Both the position numbers and the translations under genes were made by a program. 64,000 nucleotides of DNA, from positions 1 through 64,000 of the forward strand of contig NZ_QAOW01000009.1 in assembly GCF_003051005.1 (NCBI RefSeq). The letters run 5' to 3'. Source of the DNA: Rhodococcus sp. OK519. GTDB taxonomy: Bacteria; Actinomycetota; Actinomycetes; Mycobacteriales; Mycobacteriaceae. Below are positions 1 to 10,370 of this stretch, piece after piece (within the stretch, counting starts at the first letter, position 1; every line of letters begins with the position of its first letter). Under the pieces are notes generated by a model. That model was not told the origin of the DNA. It searched no databases and worked only from the letters and a program-made list of their open reading frames with translations.

Positions 1-563
1 ATGCCGTGACGCGAGATCACCAGGTTGCGCATCACCACGAACCACAGGATCGTCACACCGACGACGACGTAGTAGAAGTCCTTGTCGATGTCCTGACCGA
101 ACAACGTCGGAGGCTCCATGCCGGACAGGCCGTTTCGGCCGCCGGTCTTGCCGCCGAAGATGGCGAGGATGTCGGGCACCAACAGGATCAGGAAGAACGA
201 CGTCATCGCGAGCGACCAACTACCCAGTCGCAGACCGGGAATGCCGGTGACGATGCCGACCACGAGCGCGACCGCACCAGCGGCCACCAGTTGCAGCAGG
301 ATCTCGGTGTGCCCGGCCTGCGACATCAGACCGGCCGTGTAGGCACCGGCCGCGTACATCGCGGCCTGGCCGAGTGCGAGTTCACCCGCGTAGCCGAGGC
401 TGAGGTTCAAGCCGCTGACGACCAGCGCCAGAATGCAAGCGAGTTGGAGCTGACGCGTGTTGGTCGCGTCCAGACCGAGCATCGGTGCGAGGAACACCAC
501 GGCACCGAAGACGAGCGCGAAGATCCAACTGGGGATCGCGCGGAGAGTCCGCCAGATCTGCAT
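1..563 (-). CDS. livM: Branched-chain amino acid ABC transporter permease, LivM type (3' part outside window)
   Basis: The reading frame starts at the ATG read from 563 (MQIWRTLRAIPSW...) and runs off the left edge, so 187 codons are visible. The protein is strongly hydrophobic with several membrane segments and carries the family-typical stretch ..LNLSLGYAGELALGQAAMYA.. near residues 50-70. LivM-type permeases form the membrane channel of importers for branched-chain amino acids, amides or urea together with LivH. The start lies 2 bp after the stop of livH, so the genes are one operon. Substrate cannot be read from the sequence. Truncated only because the window ends. Confidence 0.88.
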   Translation of the reverse strand, partial: MQIWRTLRAIPSWIFALVFGAVVFLAPMLGLDATNTRQLQLACILALVVSGLNLSLGYAGELALGQAAMYAAGAYTAGLMSQAGHTEILLQLVAAGAVALVVGIVTGIPGLRLGSWSLAMTSFFLILLVPDILAIFGGKTGGRNGLSGMEPPTLFGQDIDKDFYYVVVGVTILWFVVMRNLVISRHG

Positions 564-565
564 GG

Positions 566-1423
566 CTACACCACCCGTTCTTTCACCGTGCCGAACAATC
601 CGGCGGGCTTGACCATCAGGATGACGATCAACACCGTGAACACCGCGATGTTGCTGTACTGGCTACCGAACCACAGCGCGGTGAACGACTCGACCAGGCC
701 GACGGTCAGACCGCCGATCAGAGCGCCCGGCAGCGAACCGAAGCCACCGATCGCCAGCGCCACGAAGCCCTTCAGGGCCAGCGCGGCACCGAGCGTCGCG
801 ACCGCGAACGTCTTGGGGCCGACGAACAGTCCGAGGACACCGGCGAGCGCTCCGGAGAGCGCGAACGCGCCCATCGCGATTCGACGCACGTTCACGCCGC
901 GGAGCATCGCGGCCTCACGGTCCTCCGAGACGCCCATCAGCGCCAGACCGGTCATCGTCCGCTTGCTCAGCTGACCCAGCGCGATCACGAGCACGATCGA
1001 CAGGACCAGCAGCGCGATCTCGACCGGGTAGGTGCGTCCACCGAGGAGCGTGATCGGGTCGTTGGACCCGAAGAACGGCACCGTGAGCGGCTCACTGCCC
1101 CAAATCAACTGAGTCGCACCGTTGAGCAGCGTCGCCGCACCCAATGTCGTGACCAATTGGTTCTGATGATCGGCAACCGGTCTGATCGCGACCATCTCCT
1201 CGACAGCCGCGAGGATCATCACCGTCACCGTCGCCATGACGGCGACCACCAACACCGGAAGCTTCAGCGTCACCAGGCCCGTGTAGGCCACGAACGTGCC
1301 GACCATCATCAACTGTGCCTGAGCGAAGTTGAAGGTGTTCGACGAGACGAACACGATGTTGTACCCGATAGCGACGAGCACGTAGACAGCGCCGAGGGCG
1401 AGCCCCGACCACAGAATCGTCAT
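566..1423 (-). CDS. livH: Branched-chain amino acid ABC transporter permease, LivH type
   Basis: 285 aa, about eight hydrophobic segments, beginning MTILWSGLALGAVYVLVAIGY, with the LivH hallmark ..SNTFNFAQAQLMMVGTF.. near residues 28-44. It is the second permease of the HAAT-type importer and pairs with LivM directly downstream (2 bp gap). It follows the substrate-binding protein gene by 43 bp. The length matches LivH proteins. No ATPase gene (livG, livF) is visible; these would be expected to the left of the window. Confidence 0.9.
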   Translation of the reverse strand: MTILWSGLALGAVYVLVAIGYNIVFVSSNTFNFAQAQLMMVGTFVAYTGLVTLKLPVLVVAVMATVTVMILAAVEEMVAIRPVADHQNQLVTTLGAATLLNGATQLIWGSEPLTVPFFGSNDPITLLGGRTYPVEIALLVLSIVLVIALGQLSKRTMTGLALMGVSEDREAAMLRGVNVRRIAMGAFALSGALAGVLGLFVGPKTFAVATLGAALALKGFVALAIGGFGSLPGALIGGLTVGLVESFTALWFGSQYSNIAVFTVLIVILMVKPAGLFGTVKERVV

Positions 1424-1466
1424 CGCGGGGCCCTCCTCCGCGTCGTGGAATCGAAGATCATGGAGC

Positions 1467-2684
1467 TCATGCCTTCGGGTTGCCGAACTGGCCGTTGACG
1501 ACCTTGGTGGGCGCGATGAACTTCATCTCGTCCTGGGTCGGGTTGGGGCCGTGGTTCTCGGCGGTGAAGTTGTAACGGGCCAGGAACGCGGTCGCGGCGT
1601 TCTTCTGGACCTCTTCGCTCTCGAGTGCCTCGGCCAGCTTCTCGGCGTCGGTGGTGGTCCCGGCCTTCTCTGCGGCAGCGGCGACGAGCGGGAACGCGTC
1701 GTAGTTGTCGGCGATGATCAGCGTGGACGGGATGGTGCCCAGCGAGGCCATCGTGTCGACCATCTTGTTCACGGCCGCGTTGTTCGGGTCGTACACGGTG
1801 CTCGTGAAGACCTGCGAGACGAGGTTCTTGACCTCAGGCGTGCCGAGGACGCCGCTCGGGGGCTCATTCGCGACGAGGTTGGTGCTCGACACCGAGGTGT
1901 TGCCGATCAGCGGGACGTCCCAGCCCAGACGCTGCATGCTCTGCAGGACGTAGCCCAGCGGGGCACCGTACGCGTCGAGGGCGAGGGCCTTGGCGCCGGC
2001 GTTCTTCAGCGACTGCAGCTGCGCGGTCATGTCGAGCGCGGTGGACTCGTACTCCTCGTTGCCGGCCTGCTTCAGGCCTGCCTTCTCGAGCGTCGAGGTC
2101 ATCTCCTTGCCGAACAGCTCGCCGTACGCGGTGCTGCCGTGGATGACGCCGATGCTGTCGTAGCCCTTCTCCTTCGCATGGCCGACGATTCCGCGAGCGT
2201 TGTCGGCGGCACCGGGCGCGAGGTCGAAGTTCAGCGGGAACTTCGACGGATCCGTCGAATCCGGCGTGGGCGCAACGTTGAACGAGAGAATGTCGTTCTG
2301 CTTGAGGATCGGCAGGACGGCCGCGCCGACCGACGACGGACCGGAGTTGAGGACCAGATCCGGCTTCTGCTTGTTGATGGCCTCGCGCACCTTGGTGACC
2401 GCGATCGTGGCGTCACCGGCGTCGTCGACGACGGTCAGCTCGATCTGGCGGCCACCGATACCACCTGCTGCGTTCTGGACCTGGGCACCGGCCTTGGCGG
2501 CGAGGATCGAGGTGTCCGCGTTGGCTTTGAGAACACCCTGCGCGCTGATGCCTCCGGTGACGAGCACCCGATACGGCTGGTCGTCCCCGCCTGTCTCGGC
2601 GGAGTCGGCGCTACCGCACCCCGCCAGAGTCAGGACGGATACGGCCGCGACCGCTGCGACGACAACTGGACGCCGATTTCCCAT
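1467..2684 (-). CDS. ABC transporter substrate-binding lipoprotein, LivK/leucine-binding family
   Basis: 405 aa from the ATG read at 2684, which has a strong Shine-Dalgarno AGGAGG about 7 bases upstream; a longer reading frame to 2849 lacks such a site. The N-terminus MGNRRPVVVAAVAAVSVLTLAGCGS is a lipoprotein signal with lipobox LAGC. The mature part is a type I periplasmic-binding fold with the usual ..LTVVDDAGDATIAVTKVREAI.. segment. It captures the ligand outside the membrane and delivers it to LivH/LivM downstream. Expression is probably controlled by the inverted repeats at 2720-2838. The ligand is not determined. Confidence 0.9.
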   Translation of the reverse strand: MGNRRPVVVAAVAAVSVLTLAGCGSADSAETGGDDQPYRVLVTGGISAQGVLKANADTSILAAKAGAQVQNAAGGIGGRQIELTVVDDAGDATIAVTKVREAINKQKPDLVLNSGPSSVGAAVLPILKQNDILSFNVAPTPDSTDPSKFPLNFDLAPGAADNARGIVGHAKEKGYDSIGVIHGSTAYGELFGKEMTSTLEKAGLKQAGNEEYESTALDMTAQLQSLKNAGAKALALDAYGAPLGYVLQSMQRLGWDVPLIGNTSVSSTNLVANEPPSGVLGTPEVKNLVSQVFTSTVYDPNNAAVNKMVDTMASLGTIPSTLIIADNYDAFPLVAAAAEKAGTTTDAEKLAEALESEEVQKNAATAFLARYNFTAENHGPNPTQDEMKFIAPTKVVNGQFGNPKA

Positions 2685-2719
2685 GACTGTCCTCCTAGAA
2701 CACCCGAAACACACCAAAC

Positions 2720-2733
2720 CAAGCGCTCGCTTG
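2720..2733. promoter_or_regulatory. Inverted repeat, probable regulator operator 1
   Basis: CAAGCG-CT-CGCTTG is a perfect 6+6 inverted repeat 36 bases upstream of the substrate-binding protein start. Two related sites lie at 2805 and 2825. The form is typical of TetR-type operators; the regulator is not encoded in the visible neighbourhood. Operator function is inference. Confidence 0.55.
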
Positions 2734-2804
2734 ACTCGGTCGGACAAAACTGACCCGGACCAGAAGCGATCACCTGGCGGTTTCACCTTCCGAACGCGAC
2801 CCAT

Positions 2805-2818
2805 CAAGCAACCGCTTG
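2805..2818. promoter_or_regulatory. Inverted repeat, probable regulator operator 2
   Basis: CAAGCAACCGCTTG has perfect 5 bp arms CAAGC/GCTTG with a 4 bp spacer. It matches the site at 2720-2733 at 12 of 14 positions. Confidence 0.55.
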
Positions 2819-2824
2819 AATAAC

Positions 2825-2838
2825 CAAGCAATCGCTCG
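2825..2838. promoter_or_regulatory. Inverted repeat, probable regulator operator 3
   Basis: CAAGCAATCGCTCG is a degenerate third copy with one arm mismatch, exactly 20 bp (about two helical turns) from the site at 2805. The spacing suggests cooperative binding on one face of the DNA. Confidence 0.45.
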
Positions 2839-2959
2839 ACCGGGAGCATAGGGGTGTGACAGAAGTAACGTCAACTAGGACTGCCGCGAGGCGGGAAACT
2901 CCACGTGGAAATTCCGCGCCTGGTAGCTTCGGCGTCCCCGTCCCCGAAGCGCCGAAGCG

Positions 2960-3017
2960 CCGAACGGGAGTTCACGACACGCTTTCCCGACGCAAGCGTG
3001 CCCGGAACTCCCGTTCA
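2960..3017. repeat. Palindromic element, copy 1
   Basis: The left arm GAACGGGAGTTC...CACGCTT pairs with AAGCGTG...GAACTCCCGTTC across a short loop, giving about 23 bp arms with a few mismatches in the middle. A second copy with the same arm sequence (GAACGGGA and CACG(C)TTTC) lies at 3991-4049, so the two bracket the gene at 3123-3986. It could be a REP/MITE-like element or a structured leader. Confidence 0.7.
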
Positions 3018-3122
3018 GTGCTCGTCGAGCGAGTTGTCCACAGCCGGTCCGCTGTCCACAGGCCGGTTCCGATCACGCCGACAGCGGCAATTCCTGTCGG
3101 GGCGCGCCGCCAGTCTGCCGCC

Positions 3123-3986
3123 ATGACAGCACTACTCGTACCGTTCCGCGGAACCGCGGCGCTCGGCCGGGGATTGGTGAGCCGACGCGGACTGCGCCGC
3201 CACTACACGCGCCTGTACCCGGACACCTACGTCCACACCGACGTCGAGGTCGATGCTCGGATCCGCGCGCTCGCGGTGTGGCAGTGGGCCGACGGGCGGG
3301 GTGCGCTCGCCGGATCGTCGGCGGCCGCAATGTGGGGGACCAAGTGGGTCGACCCGACCGCCGGCGTGCGCGCCTCGACCGCGCACTTGCGACCGCCCCG
3401 CGGCATCGCCCTCTACCGCGACGACGTCCCGGCAGACCAGATCACCAGACGCGGAGGAGTGCTGCTGACCACCCCTCTTCGCACCGCGTTCGATCTGGGG
3501 CGGCGCCTCGAGTTCGACCCGGCCGTCGAAGCCGTGGACGCCCTCTACCAATCGACACGCATCACGCGCGCAGCGCTCGCAGAGTTCGCCGCGCAGCATC
3601 CAGGCGAGCGCGGAATCATCCAGCTGCACAGGGTGATCGAGGACTCCGACGAGGGAGCCGAGTCACCGTGGGAGACGCGGACCCGGCTCGCGCTGGTCCG
3701 CGCCGGGCTGCCTCGCCCCGACACGCAACTGCCGATCCGCGACGGCGTCGGCCGCTTCATCGGACGCGTCGACATGGTGTGGGAACGCTGGCGGGTAATC
3801 GTCGAGTACGACGGCGATCACCACTTCGACCGCGAGCAGCGCAACCGGGACGTCGAACGATGGAACGCGCTCGAAGCGGCCGGGTGGCGGGTGATCCGGG
3901 TGAAGGCGCGGCAGTTGCACCACGGCCGCGCGACGCTGATCGCGCAGATCACCAAGGTCCTGCGCGACGCCGGGGCACCCCTGTGA
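3123..3986 (+). CDS. DUF559 / AbiEi-like protein with PD-(D/E)XK-type C-terminus
   Basis: 287 aa from ATG 3123. Family resemblance is to the numerous actinobacterial single-gene 'DUF559 / type IV toxin-antitoxin AbiEi-like' proteins. The N-terminal half has the winged-helix-like pattern and the motif ..GVLLTTPLRTAFDLGR.. near residues 117-132. The C-terminal third shows a Vsr-like nuclease arrangement: Asp in GRVDMVW, then Glu-Tyr-Asp in VIVEYDGDHH about ten residues on, then ..GWRVIRV... A paralogue lies at 34907-35866. No AbiEii toxin gene is adjacent, so a toxin-antitoxin role is doubtful. The gene stands alone between two palindromic elements. Real activity is unknown. Confidence 0.75.
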   Translation: MTALLVPFRGTAALGRGLVSRRGLRRHYTRLYPDTYVHTDVEVDARIRALAVWQWADGRGALAGSSAAAMWGTKWVDPTAGVRASTAHLRPPRGIALYRDDVPADQITRRGGVLLTTPLRTAFDLGRRLEFDPAVEAVDALYQSTRITRAALAEFAAQHPGERGIIQLHRVIEDSDEGAESPWETRTRLALVRAGLPRPDTQLPIRDGVGRFIGRVDMVWERWRVIVEYDGDHHFDREQRNRDVERWNALEAAGWRVIRVKARQLHHGRATLIAQITKVLRDAGAPL

Positions 3987-3990
3987 AACG

Positions 3991-4049
3991 CCGAACGGGA
4001 ATCCGCGGCACGTTTCGTAATCGAAAGCGTGCCGTGGATTCCCGTTCGG
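3991..4049. repeat. Palindromic element, copy 2 (likely bidirectional terminator)
   Basis: The left arm from CCGAACGGGAATCC to GGCACG pairs with CGTGCC to GGATTCCCGTTCGG, about 24 bp with 2-3 mismatches around a short loop. It sits between the convergent ends of the gene at 3986 and hspR at 4058, where it can act as a bidirectional terminator. Its arms match the element at 2960-3017. Confidence 0.7.
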
Positions 4050-4057
4050 GGCTGGGA

Positions 4058-4465
4058 TCAGCGCTGGTTGCGCGGCTTCCACACCACGAGCGCATTGCTG
4101 CGCGGGATGGGAACGAGTTCGCGGCGGTAGCTCGCGTGAACTCGGGCGATCTCCGCAGCCATCTCCTCGAGACGACTCTGGAGTGCCTCGACCTGGTTGG
4201 TCAGCTCGATGATGCGTTTGATGCCGGCAAGGTTCACGCCCTCGTCCTGGGACAGGCGCTGAACCTCACGCAGCAGCGCCACGTCCCGCGGCGAGTACCG
4301 GCGTCCACCACCGGTGGTGCGGTGCGGGGTGACCAGCCCGAGCCGGTCGTAGTTGCGCAGCGTCTGCGCGTGCATGCCGGCCAGTTCGGCGGCCACCGAG
4401 ATGACGAACACCCGCGCGTCGGGGTCCGATGGGGCCTCCGCCTGCCTGCGTTGCTTGTCGGTCAT
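4058..4465 (-). CDS. hspR: Heat-shock repressor HspR (MerR family)
   Basis: 135 aa. A MerR-type helix-turn-helix occupies about residues 20-88 with ..AELAGMHAQTLRNYDRLGL.. and ..GGGRRYSPRDVALLREVQRL.., followed by a helical dimerisation segment (..LTNQVEALQSRLEEM..). HspR represses the dnaK operon by binding HAIR sequences, helped by DnaK as co-repressor. It is the last gene of dnaK-grpE-dnaJ-hspR, 32 bp after dnaJ, and two HAIR-like sites are present upstream of dnaK. The M. tuberculosis operon has the same order. Confidence 0.95.
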   Translation of the reverse strand: MTDKQRRQAEAPSDPDARVFVISVAAELAGMHAQTLRNYDRLGLVTPHRTTGGGRRYSPRDVALLREVQRLSQDEGVNLAGIKRIIELTNQVEALQSRLEEMAAEIARVHASYRRELVPIPRSNALVVWKPRNQR

Positions 4466-4497
4466 GATGGTTCACCTGTTCGATCGGTTCGGGACCG

Positions 4498-5673
4498 TCA
4501 GGCCCCGGCCCATCCTGCCCGCGGATCGAATCCGCTGGCCTTCTCCGCCTCCAGGTAGGCCTGGAGGGCTTCGGTCGCGGGATCGTCGAGTTTCTGCGGC
4601 ACCGCCACCTTCACGGTGACGAGCAGGTCCCCGGCGCCTCCGCCGCGCTTGGGCACACCGCGCCCTCGCACCCTGAGAATTCGTCCGTCCGCGGTTCCCG
4701 CCGGAACCTTCACGCCCACACGGCCGTCCAGGGTCGGGACGGACACCGTGGTGCCGAGAACCAGTTCGCCGTAGCTCACGGGGATCACGAGCGTCAGGTC
4801 GTCGCCGTTGCGTCCGAACACCTTGTCGGGGCGGACGTGGACGGTGACGTACAGGTCGCCGGACGGCGCACCGCGTAGACCGGCCTCGCCCTGACCCGCG
4901 AGGCGGATCTTCTGTCCGTCGCTCACCCCGGAGGGGACGCGGACGGTGATGGTGCGGGTGCGGTTGGTGACGCCGTTTCCGTGGCAGTCGGTGCACGGGT
5001 CGTCGATAATCGATCCGGTGCCGCGGCAGTCGTCGCACGGCTCACTGAAGCCGAACGCGCCCTGGTTGCGGCTCACGACGCCGGCTCCGTTGCAGCGCGG
5101 GCACACCCGCGGGCTCGTGCCGGGCTTGGCGCCGCTGCCGTGGCAGGTGGTGCACGCGGACGGACTCGTCAGGCGCAACGGAACCGTCACGCCCTGGGCC
5201 GCCTCGCGGAACTCGAGGGTCGTCTCGGTCTCGACGTCGCTACCGCGACGGGGACGCGAACCGGCCGTGGACCGGCCGCCGCCGCCACGATTGAACAGCC
5301 CACCGAAGATGTCGCCGAGTCCGTCGCTGCCGCCGGCGGAGGCACCGCCACCGAACAGGTCGTTGATATCGAACCCGCCGCCACCGAAGCCGCCGCCACC
5401 GGTGGAATGCCCGGCGCGAGGGCCGAAGCCGCCGCTCGCGAACAAGCGGCGGGCCTCGTCGTACTCCTTGCGTTTCGCGGGATCGGTGAGGACCGCATTG
5501 GCCTCGCTGACCGCCTTGAACCGCTCCTCCGCCTTGGTGTCACCTGGATTGGCATCGGGATGCAAGTCCCGAGCCAGCTTGCGGTACGCCTTCTTGATCT
5601 CGTCGGCGGAAGCGTCGGAGGAGACGCCCAGTTCCTTGTAGAAGTCCTTCTCGATCCACTCCCGTTGGCTCAC
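4498..5673 (-). CDS. dnaJ: Chaperone DnaJ (type I, full length)
   Basis: 391 aa, starting at GTG with AGGAGG about 10 bases upstream. The J-domain contains HPD within ..[13 protein letters not shown].. near residues 36-38, followed by a Gly/Phe-rich linker and four zinc-binding CxxCxGxG repeats ([32 protein letters not shown]), then the substrate-binding C-terminal domains. It delivers unfolded clients to DnaK and stimulates its ATPase. The position between grpE and hspR marks it as the DnaJ1 of the heat-shock operon; actinobacteria usually have a second dnaJ elsewhere. Confidence 0.95.
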   Translation of the reverse strand: MSQREWIEKDFYKELGVSSDASADEIKKAYRKLARDLHPDANPGDTKAEERFKAVSEANAVLTDPAKRKEYDEARRLFASGGFGPRAGHSTGGGGFGGGGFDINDLFGGGASAGGSDGLGDIFGGLFNRGGGGRSTAGSRPRRGSDVETETTLEFREAAQGVTVPLRLTSPSACTTCHGSGAKPGTSPRVCPRCNGAGVVSRNQGAFGFSEPCDDCRGTGSIIDDPCTDCHGNGVTNRTRTITVRVPSGVSDGQKIRLAGQGEAGLRGAPSGDLYVTVHVRPDKVFGRNGDDLTLVIPVSYGELVLGTTVSVPTLDGRVGVKVPAGTADGRILRVRGRGVPKRGGGAGDLLVTVKVAVPQKLDDPATEALQAYLEAEKASGFDPRAGWAGA

Positions 5674-5707
5674 TCGACGTCTCCTCCTTTCACTGTTTTC
5701 TGTCTAA

Positions 5708-6282
5708 CTACTCGGCTGCCGCATCGGTGACAGGCTCACCGTCGGTGACGGTCACCATCGCCGTACGGAGCACCCGGTCACCCAAGCGGTAACCCTTGCG
5801 CAGCACTGCCCCGAGCACGGGGTTGTCGCCGTCGCCCTCCATCTGCACGGCCTCGTGCAGATCGGCGGAGAACGCATCGCCCTCGGCGCCGAACGCGGCC
5901 AGGCCGAGACCTTCGAGGACTCCGGAGAGCTTGTCCGACAGCGCCTTCAGCGGACCCGTCTCCAGGTCGCCGTGGGCCCGTGCCCGATCCAGGTCGTCGA
6001 CGACGTCCAGGAACTTCGACACGACGGCCACCCGCTCGTCCTCGACGGCCCGATCGGTCCGGGCGAGAGCCGTGCGGCGGTTGTTGGCGATCTCCGCCTT
6101 CGCATACCCGAGCTCCGTGATGGCCTGGTCACGTTCTGCGGTGACCTTGGCCAACTCGTCCGCGCCGGCCCCGGCCGCCGTTTCATCGGCGGCCGGGACG
6201 GTCTCGGCGGTGTCGAAGTCCTCGAAGGCATCGATCACCTCGCCGTCGGTGATCACCGGTTCGCGCTCGGGGTTCTCCGACG

Positions 6283-6286
<4 letters not shown>
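5708..6286 (-). CDS. grpE: Nucleotide exchange factor GrpE
   Basis: 192 aa. It starts at a GTG that overlaps the dnaK stop (GTGA overlap, 6283-6286), so translation is coupled to dnaK. An acidic N-terminal extension is followed by the helical dimerisation region and the beta domain near ..[32 protein letters not shown].., the conserved GrpE signature (quoted in part). It releases ADP from DnaK. The role is well established for the family. Confidence 0.94.
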
Positions 6287-8121
<1,835 letters not shown>

Positions 8122-8196
8122 AGTGATCCCTCACTTCCCTCTTTGCAGCTCCGCGAGCTGCATTCTTTGTTCTCTACGCTGACGTGATGAACCTCA

Positions 8197-8217
8197 GGTG
8201 AGCGTGTTCGGCTCAAG
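8197..8217. promoter_or_regulatory. HAIR-like HspR site, proximal, degenerate
   Basis: GGTGAGC-N7-GCTCAAG resembles the HspR consensus CTTGAGT-N7-ACTCAAG, with the right half good and the left half partly conserved. It lies 35 bp closer to dnaK than the stronger site at 8252. Mycobacterial and Streptomyces dnaK promoters likewise carry more than one HAIR. Confidence 0.6.
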
Positions 8218-8251
8218 TTTGCATCCGACCCCGGTCGAAGTCAATTCCAAA

Positions 8252-8272
8252 CTTGAGTCCCTTACACTCAGG
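8252..8272. promoter_or_regulatory. HAIR operator for HspR
   Basis: CTTGAGT-N7-ACTCAGG matches the HspR consensus CTTGAGT-N7-ACTCAAG with one mismatch. It is placed upstream of dnaK, whose operon encodes HspR itself, closing the autoregulatory loop. Confidence 0.85.
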
Positions 8273-8362
8273 TTCTCGATAGGCTCAACGGGCCGCGATG
8301 CCGGTTTGTTCCCGGCCTGTCGAACTCCCCGATTCCGCAAGCGAGCTGGATACGATTCGGAC

Positions 8363-8938
8363 GTGGACACCACCGGCGAACCCGAGACGACCGTGCCCCG
8401 CCCCCGCCCGCCCCGGCCCGACGTCGTCGTCGCACCGATGCACATCCTCGACGCCGATCCCGGTCTCGCGCCGCGGTCCCTGACCATGGCGGTCACCGCC
8501 TGGGCCCTCTCGTTCGCGGCCTTCGCGGCCGTCGCCGGGGTCCTCGGCGTCTACTACGACGCCGTCGTCGACGCCCTCGACACGGGGCTCGCCTCACGGA
8601 ATCCGGCGGCCGAGTCGGCCACGGTCGACCAGGTGACCGGACTTACCGTGCTGGCTGTGGGCGGAGCCGGCCTGCTGCTGGTCCTGGCGGCGGTCCTCGG
8701 GATCGTGCGCCTGCGGTCGGGCCACGGTCGGCCCCGCACCTGGCTGACGGTCGTCGGCGTCCTCACCGTCGCGGCGGCGGTGATCTCGTGGAGCGTGCTG
8801 GCCGACGCGGGCGACCTCGCGTTCGCGACCCTCACGTGGGCACCGCTGCTGCAGGCCGGACTGGTCGTCGTCGGTACCGCACTGCTCTTCACGAAGCCCT
8901 CGTCGGCATGGCTCGGTCGCAGGACCGTGGCGGCATGA
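8363..8938 (+). CDS. Small four-helix membrane protein, function unknown
   Basis: 191 aa from GTG 8363; the start is uncertain and an ATG at 8438 is also possible. A Pro/Arg-rich N-terminus is followed by four hydrophobic segments at about residues 40-68, 92-118, 125-146 and 158-175. I recognise no family motif. The last codon overlaps the start of the following oxidoreductase (ATGA at 8935-8938), so the two are translationally coupled. It is divergent from dnaK and may share regulatory DNA with it. Confidence 0.7.
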   Translation: MDTTGEPETTVPRPRPPRPDVVVAPMHILDADPGLAPRSLTMAVTAWALSFAAFAAVAGVLGVYYDAVVDALDTGLASRNPAAESATVDQVTGLTVLAVGGAGLLLVLAAVLGIVRLRSGHGRPRTWLTVVGVLTVAAAVISWSVLADAGDLAFATLTWAPLLQAGLVVVGTALLFTKPSSAWLGRRTVAA

Positions 8939-10350
8939 CCGACGCGGTCGTGGTCGGCGCCGGGCCCAACGGACTGGCCGCAGCGGTGACCCTCGCGCTG
9001 CGCGGGGTACAGGTCACCGTCTACGAGGCCGCCGACACGATCGGCGGCGGCACCCGCACCACCGAGCGTCTCGCACCCGGACTGCTGCACGACGACTGCT
9101 CGGCGGTGCACCCGATGGGTGTGGCGTCGCCGTTCTTCCGGTCGCTCGACCTGGCCGCGCACGGACTCGAGTGGCGCTACCCGGAGATCGACCTGGCGCA
9201 CCCCCTCGACGACGCGGTCGCGGGCGTGTTCGCCCGGTCCCTCCAACAGACGACCGACCGACTGGGCCCCGACGGTCCCGCGTGGGGCAGGCTGTTCGGC
9301 CCGATCGCCGACCGGTTCGACGACATCGCCGCGGAGGTTCTGCGGCCGATCGCACACGTGCCCCGACATCCGGTCACGCTGGCCCGCTTCGGGATCGGCG
9401 CGCTCGCACCCGCGACGGTGACGGCGCGGCGGTGGCGCACCGACCAGGCGCGGGCGCTGTTCGCCGGCGTGGCCGCGCACGCCTACTACCCGCTGACCCG
9501 GCCGACCACGGCCGCGGCCGGACTGCTGATGCTGGGCGCCGGACACCGATACGGCTGGCCGGTCGCGAAGGGCGGGTCGCAGGCCATCGCCGATGCCCTG
9601 GCATCACTACTGAGTGCACACGGGGGACGGATCGAGACCGGCCGACGCGTCCGCTCGCTCGGCGAACTGCCCCGCGCCGACGTCACACTGCTCGACCTGT
9701 CTCCCACCGGCGTCGCCGATCTGGCCGGCGATCGCCTGCCGGGGCGGGTCGCGCGGGCGTACCGCCGCTACCGATACGGTCCGGCCGCGTTCAAGCTGGA
9801 TCTCGCCGTCGAGGGCGGCGTTCCGTGGCGCGACCACGCCTGCCGCCGCGCCGGCACCGTGCACCTGGGCGGCACGCTCGAGGAGATCACCGCGACCGAG
9901 CGGGGCGTGCACTCGGGTCGCATGCCGGAGCGCCCGTTCGTCCTCGTCGGCCAGCAGTACCTGGCCGATCCCTCCCGCTCGGCGGGCGACGTGCACCCGG
10001 TGTGGGCGTACGCGCACGTCCCGCACGGCTACACCGGCGACGCCACCGAGGCGATCGTGGGGCAGATCGAGCGCTTCGCCCCCGGGATCCGCGAGCGAAT
10101 CGTCGGCATGTTCTCCCGGTCGGCCGTCGAGATGCCGCGGTACAACCCGAACTATGTGGGCGGCGACATCGCGTCGGGCGCCAACGATCCGGTGCAGATG
10201 CTCTCGCGTCCCCGCATCGCGCTCGATCCGTACGCGACCGGCATTCCGGGCGTCTACATCTGTTCCGCGTCGACCCCGCCGGGTGGCGGCGTGCACGGGA
10301 TGGGCGGGCACAACGCGGCACTGTCGGCGCTGAGGAGACTCGAGCGCTAG
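8935..10350 (+). CDS. FAD-dependent oxidoreductase, phytoene desaturase/CrtI-like family
   Basis: 471 aa from ATG 8935. The N-terminal dinucleotide-binding motif is VVGAGPNGLAAAVTLALRG, followed by an acidic residue in ..VTVYEAADTIGGGTRT... The C-terminus has the family-typical ..GIPGVYICSASTPPGGGVHGMGG... Such proteins oxidise or isomerise hydrophobic substrates (carotenoid precursors, lipids, others). No carotenoid synthesis gene is adjacent, so crtI should not be assigned. Translation is coupled to the membrane protein just upstream. Confidence 0.85.
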   Translation: MTDAVVVGAGPNGLAAAVTLALRGVQVTVYEAADTIGGGTRTTERLAPGLLHDDCSAVHPMGVASPFFRSLDLAAHGLEWRYPEIDLAHPLDDAVAGVFARSLQQTTDRLGPDGPAWGRLFGPIADRFDDIAAEVLRPIAHVPRHPVTLARFGIGALAPATVTARRWRTDQARALFAGVAAHAYYPLTRPTTAAAGLLMLGAGHRYGWPVAKGGSQAIADALASLLSAHGGRIETGRRVRSLGELPRADVTLLDLSPTGVADLAGDRLPGRVARAYRRYRYGPAAFKLDLAVEGGVPWRDHACRRAGTVHLGGTLEEITATERGVHSGRMPERPFVLVGQQYLADPSRSAGDVHPVWAYAHVPHGYTGDATEAIVGQIERFAPGIRERIVGMFSRSAVEMPRYNPNYVGGDIASGANDPVQMLSRPRIALDPYATGIPGVYICSASTPPGGGVHGMGGHNAALSALRRLER

Positions 10351-10370
10351 CCGACCGGCGCAGCGGGTTC

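Larger units (their letters stand above)
2685..3122. other. 438 bp intergenic region, divergent promoters and palindromes
   Basis: No supportable gene. It holds three CAAGC-N4-GCTTG-type inverted repeats close to the transporter gene (2720-2838), an imperfect palindrome centred on CACGTG at 2889-2921, a short direct repeat of GAAGCGCC at about 2945-2960, and the first copy of a ~58 bp palindrome (2960-3017). It must contain the promoter of the minus-strand transporter operon and of the plus-strand gene at 3123. Confidence 0.7.

Noticed and set aside
2685-2849. Longer start for the substrate-binding protein
   Set aside because: The signal peptide and AGGAGG fix the start at 2684; the extension covers the operator-like repeats.
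3123-3986. Type IV toxin-antitoxin operon
   Set aside because: Only the AbiEi-like half is present; neighbours are hspR and a transporter, with no AbiEii-type nucleotidyltransferase.
8935-10350. Carotenoid biosynthesis gene crtI
   Set aside because: Family fold fits but no crtB, crtE or related gene is nearby; name left open.
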